NCBI RefSeq assembly: GCF_042100115.1
Contig: NC_091272.1
Span: 992,001 to 1,056,000 of the forward strand
DNA length: 64,000 bases
Source of the DNA: Alternaria dauci
Taxonomy: Eukaryota > Ascomycota > Dothideomycetes > Pleosporales > Pleosporaceae
Direction: 5' to 3'
Numbering within the stretch: position 1 is the first letter of the stretch; each line of letters begins with the position of its first letter. Under the pieces are notes generated by a model. That model searched no databases. It was not told the origin of the DNA and saw nothing but the letters and a program-made list of their open reading frames with translations. The translations under genes and the position numbers were made by a program. Of the stretch, positions 9,937-20,016 are shown piece by piece.

Positions 9937-11712
9937 CTAGAAATGGGGCGTGTTCAGCGCCATGACCATCATAAGACCCGAGATGAGACCGGCACCAGGC
10001 AAGGTGATGATCCACCCGGAGAAGATGAAGCCGACTTGCTTCCAGTTAACGGCCTTGAGATCAAAGTTGCAGAGCGCAACACCAATGGTGGCGCCAGTCA
10101 GACATTGAGTGGTGGAGACGGGGAGAGCGAGACGCGACGCGAGGAGTACGGTGATGGCAGCGCCCAATTCCATGCTGAAGCCACGGGTGGGAGACACTTG
10201 GGTGATCTTGTTTCCGAGAGCGCGCATGATATGGTAGCCGTAGAACCAGAAACCGATGCCGAGGAGAAGACCGGCAACGACAAGGATCCAGATGGGAGTA
10301 TCGGCTTCCTTGGTAACGATACCAGTGGTGTAGGTGTTGTACGAACCAACCCAGGGTCCAACAGCGTTTGCGACTATGATGAGGTTAGCAGATGTATCAA
10401 GGGGGGAGATGCAGGAATGTGACTCACCATCGTTGGAACCGTGGGCAATAGACATCATCATGGCGGAGGCAACTTGGGCATAGGTCCAGAGATGCTCGAC
10501 ACGGTTGTCGTAAACGATGGCGCGCGAGTGAATATCGGCGAGACCGTCATGGCTGACACAGTCGCGGGAAACACCCTGGAGAAAGATGTACTTGGCCCAG
10601 TTCGCGATCTTCTTGGGAGCGTAGAATGGGAGGTGCTCGACGGGCTTCAACCAGCGCTCTTCAGGCTCAGGTGTAGCGGGAATAACGTGGGTAACGGGAC
10701 CATCACGGGGGAGAGGGCGCGAAAGTCCGCGACCACCCTCGACATCGATGTTGTCGCTGCCACCAGTAGACTTGTTGTCAACGGAAGTCGATCGGCCGGT
10801 ACCCTTCTCGCCCTTGAGGTTCTCCTGTTGACTTTCGACGGGGGCTGCCTTGGCGTAGTAGTCGGTGACGACCTCGTCACCCTTTCCGGGAAAGTAGATG
10901 GGAGGGTTCTCGCGGTAGAGAAGGGGGCCAAGAGGGATGTGCCACGCTCTCAGCCTGGTGTCGCCCTTGACAAGGCGGCGAGTGAAGTAGGGCACGAAGA
11001 AGATGTACGAGATGGCGAGCATGCCAAAGAAGACTCCGAGAATGATACCACAGGCCTTGCCAGCGCCCATCTCCTCGAGAGACTGGCCGTTTGGCAGCTC
11101 GTCGATGATGAAGAGAGCGAGAACACCAGCGGTGAAGGCCAGGTAGAAAGGAATCAGGCGCATACCCCACTTGAAGGGGTCCTTTCGGTTGTGGACAGCA
11201 AACTTGATGGTCAAGAAGAGAACGGCGGAGAAGGCGGCGGCCAGGAAGGGTGCAACGACCCACGAGGCGGCGATCTGGGAGATGGAACCCGACTTCCAGC
11301 CCCAGCTAAGGGGAGACTGGGCAGCAATACCAGCACCGGCGAGGGCTCCAACAACGGTTTGGGTGGTCGAAACTGGCATACCAGCAAAGGTAGCGACGGT
11401 AAGGAAGATGGCGGATCCGACTTCGGCGCATCCCATGGCGAGCATGAGAGTAGCAGGCGCGTTCTCAAAGGTCTCGAGGGCAAAGATACCGCTCTTGATA
11501 GTTCCAGTGACTCGGGATCCGAGGGCGACGGCACCCAAGAACTCTGTGAAACAGGCCAGGATACCAGCCTGCCACATCTTCAACGTTCTTGCAGCCACGG
11601 ACGTGGCGTATGAGTTGGCAACATCGTTGGCACCGTTCGACGCCGACGAGGCGACAAAGGCGATGGTGGTGATGGCCAGGATCCAGTCGTACTTCTTCAG
11701 AGCGGGAGCCAT
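9937..11712 (-). CDS. pho89: PHO89-type sodium/phosphate symporter (PiT family)
   Basis: Plasma-membrane Na+-coupled phosphate importer, normally induced by phosphate starvation and alkaline pH. Proposed exons are 11712-10428 and 10373-9937, giving 573 aa. The two inverted PiT repeats are visible. The N-terminal one has SNGANDVANSYATSVAARTL and later GMPVSTTQTVVGALAGAG. The C-terminal one has AHGSNDVANAVGPW, restored only by splicing, and LPVSTTQCLTGATIGV. Between them is a hydrophilic cytosolic loop of roughly 130 residues. About ten to twelve membrane segments are apparent. The single 54-bp intron (GTGAGT to TAG) is a multiple of three with no stop, so an unspliced message stays open but gains 18 residues inside the second signature. 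Confidence 0.95.
   Translation of the reverse strand: MAPALKKYDWILAITTIAFVASSASNGANDVANSYATSVAARTLKMWQAGILACFTEFLGAVALGSRVTGTIKSGIFALETFENAPATLMLAMGCAEVGSAIFLTVATFAGMPVSTTQTVVGALAGAGIAAQSPLSWGWKSGSISQIAASWVVAPFLAAAFSAVLFLTIKFAVHNRKDPFKWGMRLIPFYLAFTAGVLALFIIDELPNGQSLEEMGAGKACGIILGVFFGMLAISYIFFVPYFTRRLVKGDTRLRAWHIPLGPLLYRENPPIYFPGKGDEVVTDYYAKAAPVESQQENLKGEKGTGRSTSVDNKSTGGSDNIDVEGGRGLSRPLPRDGPVTHVIPATPEPEERWLKPVEHLPFYAPKKIANWAKYIFLQGVSRDCVSHDGLADIHSRAIVYDNRVEHLWTYAQVASAMMMSIAHGSNDGESHSCISPLDTSANLIIVANAVGPWVGSYNTYTTGIVTKEADTPIWILVVAGLLLGIGFWFYGYHIMRALGNKITQVSPTRGFSMELGAAITVLLASRLALPVSTTQCLTGATIGVALCNFDLKAVNWKQVGFIFSGWIITLPGAGLISGLMMVMALNTPHF
10374..10427 (-). other. PHO89 intron: 54 bp, in frame and stop-free
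   Basis: Donor GTGAGT at 10427, branch-like GCTAAC, acceptor TAG ending at 10374. Splicing turns SND plus VANAVGPW into the invariant motif, so I am confident it is removed in functional mRNA. Confidence 0.9.
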
Positions 11713-11951
11713 GATAGGAGCAGGGCGGCGAGTAGTTGCGCCAATTGACTGATAAGGCTGAGTATTTGCGAGGTGTCCTGGCAGAGGAAGTGTTCAGTCG
11801 GTCGAGTACATGGGAGTTTAAGTATGCAGCATAGAATCCGATGGGTGGGTCTTGAAGGCGACATGATATTCACCAACAGTGATCTTTTTGTGGATATCCG
11901 TCGGTATTTGCCTGCCCCATTGAGGCACGGTGGATGACTGAAACCATACTA
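11713..11951. other. PHO89 upstream region
   Basis: Start-codon-proximal 240 bp up to MITE copy 2. No clear TATA box seen. The repeat element lies about 240 bp upstream of the PHO89 start and could influence the promoter. Confidence 0.4.
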
Positions 11952-12136
11952 GCACGCCATACAAGCGAAAGATCGGACACCCTAGCCAGGCAAGCTCAGA
12001 AGGAGCATTCAATCTTTCTCTTACACGCCGATACTCTACCTGGGCAAACACAGAGGTGTTTAATTTTCGCCTTACATGATGATACTCTACCCAGCCAACT
12101 ACGGGTGATACTCGGATTTTTTCTTTGTATAGCATG
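11952..12136. mobile_element. MITE-like element, copy 2 (about 185 bp)
   Basis: The left end GCACGCCATACAAGCGAAAG then ATCGGACACCC matches the family terminus. The right end CTTTGTATAGCATG is a degraded inverted copy. The interior has about three monomers, recognisable by GGCAAGCTCAGAAGG, GATACTCTACCTGGGCAAAC and GATACTCTACCCAGCCAACT. Non-coding. It lies between PHO89 and the repeat-rich 12-13 kb stretch. Confidence 0.75.
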
Positions 12137-13345
12137 ATATCATGCTATTTGGTTCTTGGCGTTGTCTGAAGCCCAACAGATTGGTATTCTCTGGACCCTT
12201 CAGCGATGCTCCGCGCTGACCATTCTAGGCAATTGAGCACGCGATTGCAATGGGTCTCCAAGAACCGACCCACCTGTGTGGCATGTCTTTGACGCGTCAA
12301 GTCTCCGCCGTGCCGCATCGCTCGCCTTCGCCATCGCTTTGGTCGGAAGCGGTCGAGACCAGCGAACGAGAGGTGGCCGCTGGACCACGTTCCCTTGGCG
12401 CCCAGTCCGCTGAGCCTTGGGCCAAGACCAGCCACGCTCCCTCGAAATCTCTGATAACCCCATATCGCTCTCCCCACTTGCGAAATGCGCTATTGCCGCA
12501 GCCAACCACAGTTCTTCCTCGTCCCCCGTGGGACATTCACGCCCTCACAGCGTGCGACGAAGCTGATGATGGATGAGGCGTTGTATAGCGAGTGTATCTC
12601 CCGAGTGCCGCATAGCCGTCTTCCCGCATCACAAATGCATCTCACAAAGGTGCCGCATAACCGTCTTCCCGCCCGCCAGACCAAGCCTTGCAAGGATTGC
12701 CAAGACAGCCTTTGACGTGCTTCGGTACCGCCGTCTCTTCAGGCAAGCCTTGTACACCAGTCCGAGCCTCTGCTTGAAGGCATGTGCTATATCTTCGAGC
12801 AACGAATGCCTTGGCTATGAAAGAGAAGACAGAGATCGGCCATACCGAGTGGGGTGTTATGACTTCACTGGAAGGCCATTGCAAGGGCATCGCGAAGAAG
12901 TGATGCGAGCTGAAGACCAACCATGACGTCTCCGCGCTCCAGGTTCATGGTAAGCATGGATGACAGCATGAATGGTCGTCGGTGAAAGGCCGTGTTGCAT
13001 AGGCCAGTCACGCTTTCAATCGGTCCTTCAACAACTCGCCCCTCGCATTTGCTCTGATCACTACCGTTTCTCGACTGTGTCGAACCACATGGTATTCACT
13101 TCACACACGCATAGGTTTGCTCACCCGGCCAGGTCCGTAACGCGAAGGCGACTTGGTGAACCAGAAACTATGCAAGAGCCCCCTGTAGCCCCTGATGTTA
13201 TACCATGTCGTTTCTATCTTTACACTGGATTCTGCCATTCTTCCCTGCATAAATGTACCCGCTGCTAGCACGCAGATCCATGGTTAACACCGAGACCCAC
13301 TCGTGTCTGAAGGCCTTAATAGCTTACAGGACCCACGGCATGCAG
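12137..13345. other. Gene-poor stretch between repeat copies 2 and 3
   Basis: About 1.2 kb without a supportable gene. Open frames on both strands are Arg/Pro/Ser-rich and lack ATG starts or family motifs. It contains one near-perfect direct repeat (12605-12627 and 12650-12672). Confidence 0.45.
12605..12672 (+). repeat. Direct repeat, 23 bp, 22/23 identical, 45 bp apart
   Basis: GTGCCGCATAGCCGTCTTCC plus CGC at 12605-12627 recurs at 12650-12672 with one G-to-A difference. Function unknown; it may be the scar of a tandem duplication. Confidence 0.8.
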
Positions 13346-13518
13346 GCACGCTGTGCAAGAGAAAAGTCGAACACCTTACTCAGGCAACTACAGGAAGAGT
13401 AATAAGTTCTCCTTGTATAGCAATACTCCACGTGGGCAACTACACAACGAGTAATTGATCCTTCTTATATAGCGATATTCTACCTAGACAACTACAGGGG
13501 TGGCGTTCGACTTTTCCG
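13346..13518. mobile_element. MITE-like element, copy 3 (about 173 bp), abutting a decayed gene
   Basis: The left end GCACGCTGTGCAAGAG then AAAAGTCGAACACC matches the family. The interior has two clear 52-53 bp monomers (GGCAACTACAGGAAGAGTAA and GGCAACTACACAACGAGTAA) and part of a third. The right side ends GGCGTTCGACTTTTCC, after which the expected CTTGTATGGCGTGC terminus is missing. At that point the sequence passes directly into a minus-strand coding-like frame. Confidence 0.75.
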
Positions 13519-15136
13519 AACTGGAAGTATCCTTTAATACCTTTCGCTTCTGGTAACCGACGCATAAATTCGAGGAGCGTCCTGGATCTCGTGCCGCTAT
13601 CAGTCATGTAGAGGAGTCGCACTTCTCCTTTCTTCTTGCTCTGGTACTAGCGTTTTCCCGGCGCCTCTAGCAACTTGTCCAGCGGTTGCTCCTTAGAGCT
13701 CACCTCGGCATAGTACGGTAGTATTGTCGTGTTTAGCATCGATGCTATGTCTGTCCAATCGACATTCGTGAAGCTCGCTGCTGCGTTTGCGGTGGTCATT
13801 ACATCGTTGTTCCTCGGTTTTGGGGGGTTTGGGTGTCGAGTGGGAAAGAATGTCGGCACTTTGGCATAAGGAATTTCATAGCGGGCGCCACCGTTATCGC
13901 TGCTCGCATCGTCATGGCTGCTTGCACCACCCTGTCCTCCAGCACCTGGGGTCTTATCGCATGGCGCGCCCGCTAGTTTTTCGTCACCGGGAGCTTACAG
14001 GAAACAACCCCTTCAGATAGAGGCTCTTCGGAGTCGGTTTTCTTCGTACGGGGGTTAGGGGCGTTGGTTTCACCCTTCAGCTTCTTGGAGACATCGGTGC
14101 GATCCGTATGTCCGGTTAAGGATCGCTTTGGTTAGACGATGGACGACGACGGTTGAGCATTTCGTAACGGTTGTCCTTGGTGCTGCCCTTGTGCTGTTGT
14201 TGCTTGTAGCGGTTGGGGCTTGTTGCCTTGTGGCAGTTGCCGAGGCCCTGTGGAGAATGATGGGTTTGGCGTTACCGGAGTCTGTGGGGGCGCTGTTCGA
14301 ATGAGCGTGGACAGCGATGTGTCGGACATGCCTATGGTGTTCTTGTTCGGGTCCACTTGAACGTTCTGAGGAACTCTAAGGTTGTTACCGGTGTTGGCTT
14401 GGTCGGTAGAGAGTATGCCAGTTACGGCCGTGAGCTGCTGGAGGACAATACGAGCACCATGCGACGCCTGAGCTAGTCGCACCTGTACGTCCGACAGATT
14501 CATGTTCGCTACCGAAGAGTTGATGACGCGATCGATGAGTTCGTCGGTTTCGACCTCGTCCGTGTTATCGATGCGCAGGTGTTTGGAAAGCTTTTCTCGT
14601 GTATGTAATAGCTCGGCCTCAGCACCTTGGGACTTCGCCAGCACCTCTGATACTCTGCTGTACCATATCATCGTTGCGGCTGTCTGCTCCCTTGGGTGAA
14701 TCATGGTCTCGGTCTCCTCTTCCTTGAAGTTGAGTCCCAAAGGAAAGTTGCGAACCAATGCATCCAGTGCCTCGTCCGAGTGCTGATGCCTTTCGCGGAG
14801 GTCTTGCACCTGTGAGTGTGCTTGCACCAGGTTGTCCTCCAACATCTTCATTCTTGACATCCCTGTATTCAATCTTGACTCCAGCTCTTCGTATCGCTTT
14901 CTCTCTTCTCTCAGTGCAACCTCGGCTTCTCCACGTCGTGGCGTCGCGTTTCCGATGGTGGATAGACCCATATACAACCAGGCTGGCTTCAGGTCTTTCT
15001 CTTTGTCGTTTGTATTGCTCTCCAAGATATCAGGCGACTCGGGCGCGTTTGTGGATGTGTAGTGGGTGTCTTGTTGATCGATGTTGGTATTGGCATCGGG
15101 GCGGCTGAGGAAAGGTCTTGATGGTCCCGATCCCAT
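13519..15136 (-). pseudogene. Decayed gene for a coiled-coil protein of unknown family
   Basis: A minus-strand frame from the ATG at 15136 to a TAA at 14134-14132 encodes 334 aa. A Ser/Thr/Asp-rich start (MGSGPSRPFLSRPDANTN) leads to a clear coiled coil (LREERKRYEELESRLNTGMS, later AEAELLHTREKLSKHL) and a Gln/Pro-rich tail. Coding-like sequence continues past the stop in the same frame (PKRSLTGHTDRTDVSKKLKG and on). It shifts to another frame near 14000 (DEKLAGAPCDKTPG, VPTFFPTRHPNPPKPR, WTDIASMLNTTILPYYAEV). It then passes a TAG at about 13649-13647 (YQSKKKGEVRLLYMTDSGTR follows) and runs into MITE copy 3. All the stops are TpA-containing and could come from CAA or CAG by C-to-T change. The 334-aa piece may still be expressed. 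Family not recognised. Confidence 0.55.
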
Positions 15137-16249
15137 GAATTGTGGTTGATGGTGTAGGAGTGATGGTCTGGAAAGGTCGTGGATGAGCTTAAATATTGCC
15201 CAGGTGGCGTTCAACGCGCAGACGCTCTCTCACCTGCGCGCAGCACGCGAAGCGGTCAACACAAAAGTGGGGCAGACTCACAAGTGAGAGACGAGAAGAT
15301 CAAGGAACCCAAGACGTAGAGCAGGATGACTATTGCTGATATCGCCAGCGAAAGTTTCTATTCATGTCAGATTCATCGGGTCAACGCCGCTGTAAGCATC
15401 CACCATATACTGGACACGGCGCGCAGATGTACCAGCTTGTGGAAGGGGACTATACGCAAAACCACGGCGATAATTTGTGCGAAGAGCTCCGGTGGCAGGT
15501 CGAGTAGTTCCATATTGGCAGGTGAGGGTATAAACAGGTGAGGGGAGAGTAGGTTAATAACGAAAGAGGCACATAATGGCTCTTGATAAGTGAGAGAGAA
15601 AGAAAAGGTTCAGTGAAGCTTGGAGACTGAGTGATGCGAATGAGAAAGAAGTGTCACGTGCTAGAAGAAGTATAGACGCGGGCAATGTTCTCGAACTCGA
15701 ACAACAATATCAAGTGACGGAACTGCTCTAACTCGATCATGAAAGAGGCGCATGTGCGATACAGCAGACGTATCAATTGCAGACGGTCGTTGTAGTGGCG
15801 CACCTTTTCATCCAGTGTATCGTTCGTTCGGATAAGGTACTCCGGTGCTCAATTAAAGTTCCGCGAAGCGCAGTGGCACAGTTGGCACATGCACATCGCT
15901 ACCTGCGACCATAGCGAGTAGCGCTAACAGAGGTTTGTTGGAATCGGCCCCCACATCTTCAGACTTATTGATACTCTCAGAAGTGACGCTGTGGCGCATG
16001 ACAGTGGATCGGTTGAGACAAAAGCAGCAGTTGCAGAATGAGGGACTAGGTGACGTTATGCCAGTAATGGCGCTATACTACGAATATGTTTATAGTACAA
16101 GTCTATTACATGTGCTCGAAAGCACGGGGGTATCAAAGAAAAAAACAAAAGGTCAAAAGGATCTAGATGCTCGCTGAATGACATGTGGAAAGCGTCGAAA
16201 CAAGTATGGGGCATAGCTCATATAGGAAAATTCGTTGCACGTCGGCTGT
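15137..16249. other. Intergenic region between decayed gene and C2H2 gene
   Basis: About 1.1 kb, no supportable gene or repeat. Purine-rich AGAGAGAAAGAAAAGG stretches occur near 15590-15660. Confidence 0.4.
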
Positions 16250-18204
16250 TCAACTCTGTGTCGTGTACATGTGTATATGTTCATGGAGTTGCGACGTCGA
16301 GTCGCGGTAGGGTTGCGGCTGTTGGGCCATCATGTGTTGCTGGGGATGCTGATGATGCTGCTGAATGGGATGTTGGGGCTGCTGATGCTGAAGCTGGTGA
16401 GGATGAGGATGGCGCATGCCCATCGCTGCGATGGTATAGTCAGAATGCATATCTGATGATGCTTGACTCATTTGCGACGATGGTCTAGGATGGGTACTGC
16501 TTCTAGAGCTGCTGAGTCGATTGCCTATCTTGTGAAGTGGCTTCGAGATCATTTGGCCAAACGAGGGACGGTCGTAGTATTGCGACTCTTCGAACTGGGG
16601 AGCACCACCGAAATAGTTAGGGTAAAGCGCTTCTAGTGGATTGGGTGGAACCTTGACTTGGTCCATGTAGTCGTCCTGATACATGTTGGTGTGTTGCTCA
16701 GGATCCATGATTGGAGTGTGGGCATGAGGAGTGTGCATCGTGGATGTTGTCATAGCCGGTGGGAGATCAGGTATAGCCGGTTGCGCTACGTCAAGGTAGT
16801 TCCCAGGGTCCACGTCCATGTAGCTAATTCGGCGGTTATTCGTATCCACTGCGGGAGTTTGCGGCTCCACAAATGGCGAGGAGCCACAATCATAGTCAGG
16901 TACGTGCGCTTGGGAATTACAGATGCGCAGTAACGCTGCGTTGATGCTTGCGAGGCGCGCTCGTGAGTGTTGCGGGTTGGAATTCCCAATGAGAATGTGC
17001 ATGCGCTGCTCACGTGACAGCTTCTCGACATGCGGGACGGAGTCCCTCGAAGGAGTCACGAAACCTGGAGGCAACTGCTGGTGCACAGAGTCCAGCTGTA
17101 TGTCAGCACGGAGACTCAAGGCGGTAATCAAGACCTCCTCTCGACTTGGTCGAAGATCGCAGCATTGGAGCTTCTGTCGGAGGATGCGCGAGTTGTCGGG
17201 ACACCAACTAATTTGTGACCGACTTTCTCGTAGTCTCTCATCCAAGCAGCCTATAAGCTCTTTCCATGTATCGTGAAGGGCTTCTTGTCGTATCAGGTTC
17301 CGGATGACATTGGAGTATTTCCATTGGTCCATTGTTGCGCCATTTTTCATGTGCTTCGCGACATGGTCACAGCGCTCATCCCATCCGATGCTAACCTCTT
17401 TACACTTGTCAAACCCACAACCAAACACTCTCCTTGGCAATAGGGTGATGCCAATGTCGGTCAAAGAAGGCAAAGGCCGACCGGCATGGTAGCGTTGATG
17501 ATGCTTGATGAAGTCTTTTTGGCGGTCGAAGATACGGTTACAACCGTGGACGATGCATGGCCAATCCTCTCCAGTCTCATGCATCCTCATCTCGTGTTTC
17601 TTCCAATCGGACTTGGCCTTGAACGTCTTCTGGCTCTTCTGTTCGGCGCAATAGGTGCAGAACATGAACGGCTCGCCAGACTGGCTCTGAGACTTGTCGT
17701 CATCTGGGATCAATGACGGAGAAGCAACACTGATATCATCTGTTGGTGTGTAGCTTGGCTCCATCTTGAGATCGAGTGGACTCTCCGTGTCCACACGAGG
17801 CATAGTTGCGGGCACCGGACGCGTCGGATCAAGACCAGCTGGGTAGGAGCGTGGTTCCGCTCGTCTCTTGGAGCGCGACGACGACGAGGAAGCGACGGAA
17901 CCTCGCGCGTCACTGCTGCCTGTGGACGACGAGAAGGTCGTTGCCATGGAGAGTCGAGAGCGCCATGATGACCCCGACGAGGAAGTCGTGGTGGAACTAG
18001 CGGTGCTGGTGGACATGAATGACGAGGCTGTTGAGTTGCGGCCTAAAGTTGGGTGAGCATATGCGCCCAAGAACAGGCGGCGAGGAACATACGCGAGTCT
18101 ATGGTTTGTGAGAACATTCTCTGAATTAGATGGGGAGGATGCCTCGCCAGCAGGGCCTCGATATGGCGCATCGACTCCTCCGGTATGTCTAGATTGTCCT
18201 CCAT
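16250..18204 (-). CDS. C2H2 zinc-finger protein, putative transcription factor
   Basis: Proposed exons are 18204-18093 and 18042-16250, giving 634 aa. The 50-bp intron (GTATGT to TTTAG) joins MEDNLDIPEESMRHIEALLA...QTIDSR to RNSTASS. The upstream exon is supported by its clean start, frame and splice sites. A Ser/Thr-rich region covers about residues 40-110. Paired finger-like motifs follow: FCTYCAEQKSQKTFKAKSDW with KKHEMRMH, then WPCIVHGCNRIFDRQ with KDFIKHHQRYH. A third Cys/His cluster is FGCGFDKCKEV with CDHVAKHMK. The C-terminal third is Gln/His/Pro-rich. Likely a nuclear DNA-binding regulator; targets unknown. The finger spacing resembles a filamentous-fungal C2H2 family common in Dothideomycetes. 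Confidence 0.82.
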
Positions 18205-20016
18205 GTTGACTAGAGAGAGAGAGAGCGCGGTATGCTCAGTTCAGTTCGCGCGACAGAGGACTACTGTAACATGCCGAATACACCTCGCGAAAGCACAAAC
18301 GAGTGAGAAGCTAAAACAAACGATAGGCGGAGGTGCAAAGGAGGGTGGGGAAGGGTATCCAGGTGTCGCGGTAAGACTAGGGGCCGAGGGGTGGATAATC
18401 GTGTATCCGAGCAGGCATCAGCTGCTGTTGGTGCGACGGGTTGATATACAAATGTGATCACCTCACGCACCAAGGCAGCGGGGAGTGCGGAAACGGCACT
18501 CTTCTAGAAGACGTGTGGAAGGATTGTAGAAGAAGCTAATTGTGGGCTGCTCGCGGGGGCGCTCGTGCGCACCATCGACATGACCTCTGCCCTGGTCTGG
18601 CCTCAGAGCTGGGGCAAGGCTGAGGGTACGGCAGGCCTGCCAATCTGTAGCGTGTTTGAGGTCGCCGCAGGGAACCGCAGTAGGGGCTGAAAGAACACCG
18701 CGACGAGAAGGAAAAAAAGACAATGTGTGCGCGCGCGAACCCACAACACCACGCGCTGCCACCCCGTCGTTTAAAGACGTTTGCCCACGCAGACTCGGGT
18801 CGAGACATGGCTGCGCCAGACTGTCTTCGCGACGCCGTGATTCGCACAGACGTCGTGCGCAAAGCACGCAACCTATCGCAGATACGCAACACGCCATTCA
18901 CAACGAAGCCATCCGAACACTAGGCCCTGTAAGGGGCATGCAGCGCGGTACCTGGATGACGCACCGCTGGTTTACTGCTCGAAGCGTCCTGGTGCCGTGA
19001 TGAGTGACATTTTTGGTGGGACCTGCCAGGAGCCATCACTCCATCCTGCACGCCGAAAGTCGGCACCACGCCGTCGCTTAACCCAGACACCCAGACGACG
19101 GAAGCATTCATTCACAGCATCCAGCAGCCACCATCGACTGGCCGCAACACTTGCTCCCAGTCCCCGTCACTCGCCCGCCTCAATCACGCCTCGAGTACCA
19201 TGCCCACGACGACCAACTCGAGACAGGTGGCTGACAGAATCGAGTGCTGACGGCACAAGCACGTTCCCCCATGCATAACCGGTGGCAGCGAATCAAGGCC
19301 TCGGGGCCGTCGTTGTAGCAGTTGGGCTGCTGCAGGCCGTCATCGCTGAAGATGCCCATGTAGCTCGACGGTATCGCGTAATCGACGCGCAGTCAAAGGA
19401 CACTTCGACTAGTGTAGGCTTAATGTAAGGAAACGGAAGCCTGCCACAACGGGCAGGAAGGGGCCGGGTAAATCCATTAGTTCAAGATAACAGCCTTAGC
19501 CAACGCCCTCGACTGCTTGGTATCACGACCCGGACGGAGCGGTAGCATCAAGCTGTAATTAACACCATCACGCTTTTCCCGGCTGGTTTTGAACGGATCC
19601 ACAGCAGCGCCGGCGTCCCTAATCAGAGCGGCGCGATTCTTCGGGACTTGAAAGCGCCACGGCACTTTCGAGGATCGTCTAGACCGCGAACGACGTCTCC
19701 AGGCCGTTGAACAAACTTTACTTAGGCACGGATTTAAGCACTGTACAAGATTGGCGCGACACCGGCTCAACGTTGTATCGTACGTCGCGTGGGCGCATGC
19801 GCGATTCATTCGGAAGTCACAAAGCTCCAGAGTCCGGAACCAGCCAGTGTTACATCCCTTTGTCGATCCGACCGTCCGACGATCTACATGACGACCTCGA
19901 CTCATTGCATGCCGTGTTCTTGGACTTTGTAGACGGAAGCGCACGGCACTCGGCGCTTTTTTTTTGAACTATCTAAAAAGAAGCAAAAAGCTTGTCCCAT
20001 CATCATCATCGATGAC
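18205..20016. other. Long intergenic region, 1.8 kb
   Basis: No firm gene. A GAGAGAGAGAGAGCG run at about 18212-18225 lies just upstream of the C2H2 start. At 19488-19700 on the minus strand a stretch reads like protein (RRSSKVPWRFQVPKNRAAL, then DGVNYSLMLPLRPGRDTKQS) and ends at a stop near 19488. It has no convincing start or splice path and may be a gene fragment. The remainder is GC-rich with Arg-rich chance frames on both strands. Confidence 0.4.

Noticed and set aside
9682..10422. 246-codon plus-strand frame at the PHO89 3' end
   Set aside because: Mostly antisense to PHO89 and without recognisable motifs.
10441..11613. 390-codon open frame antisense to PHO89
   Set aside because: Gly/Asp/Glu-rich mirror of the transporter coding sequence; no start context or family motif.
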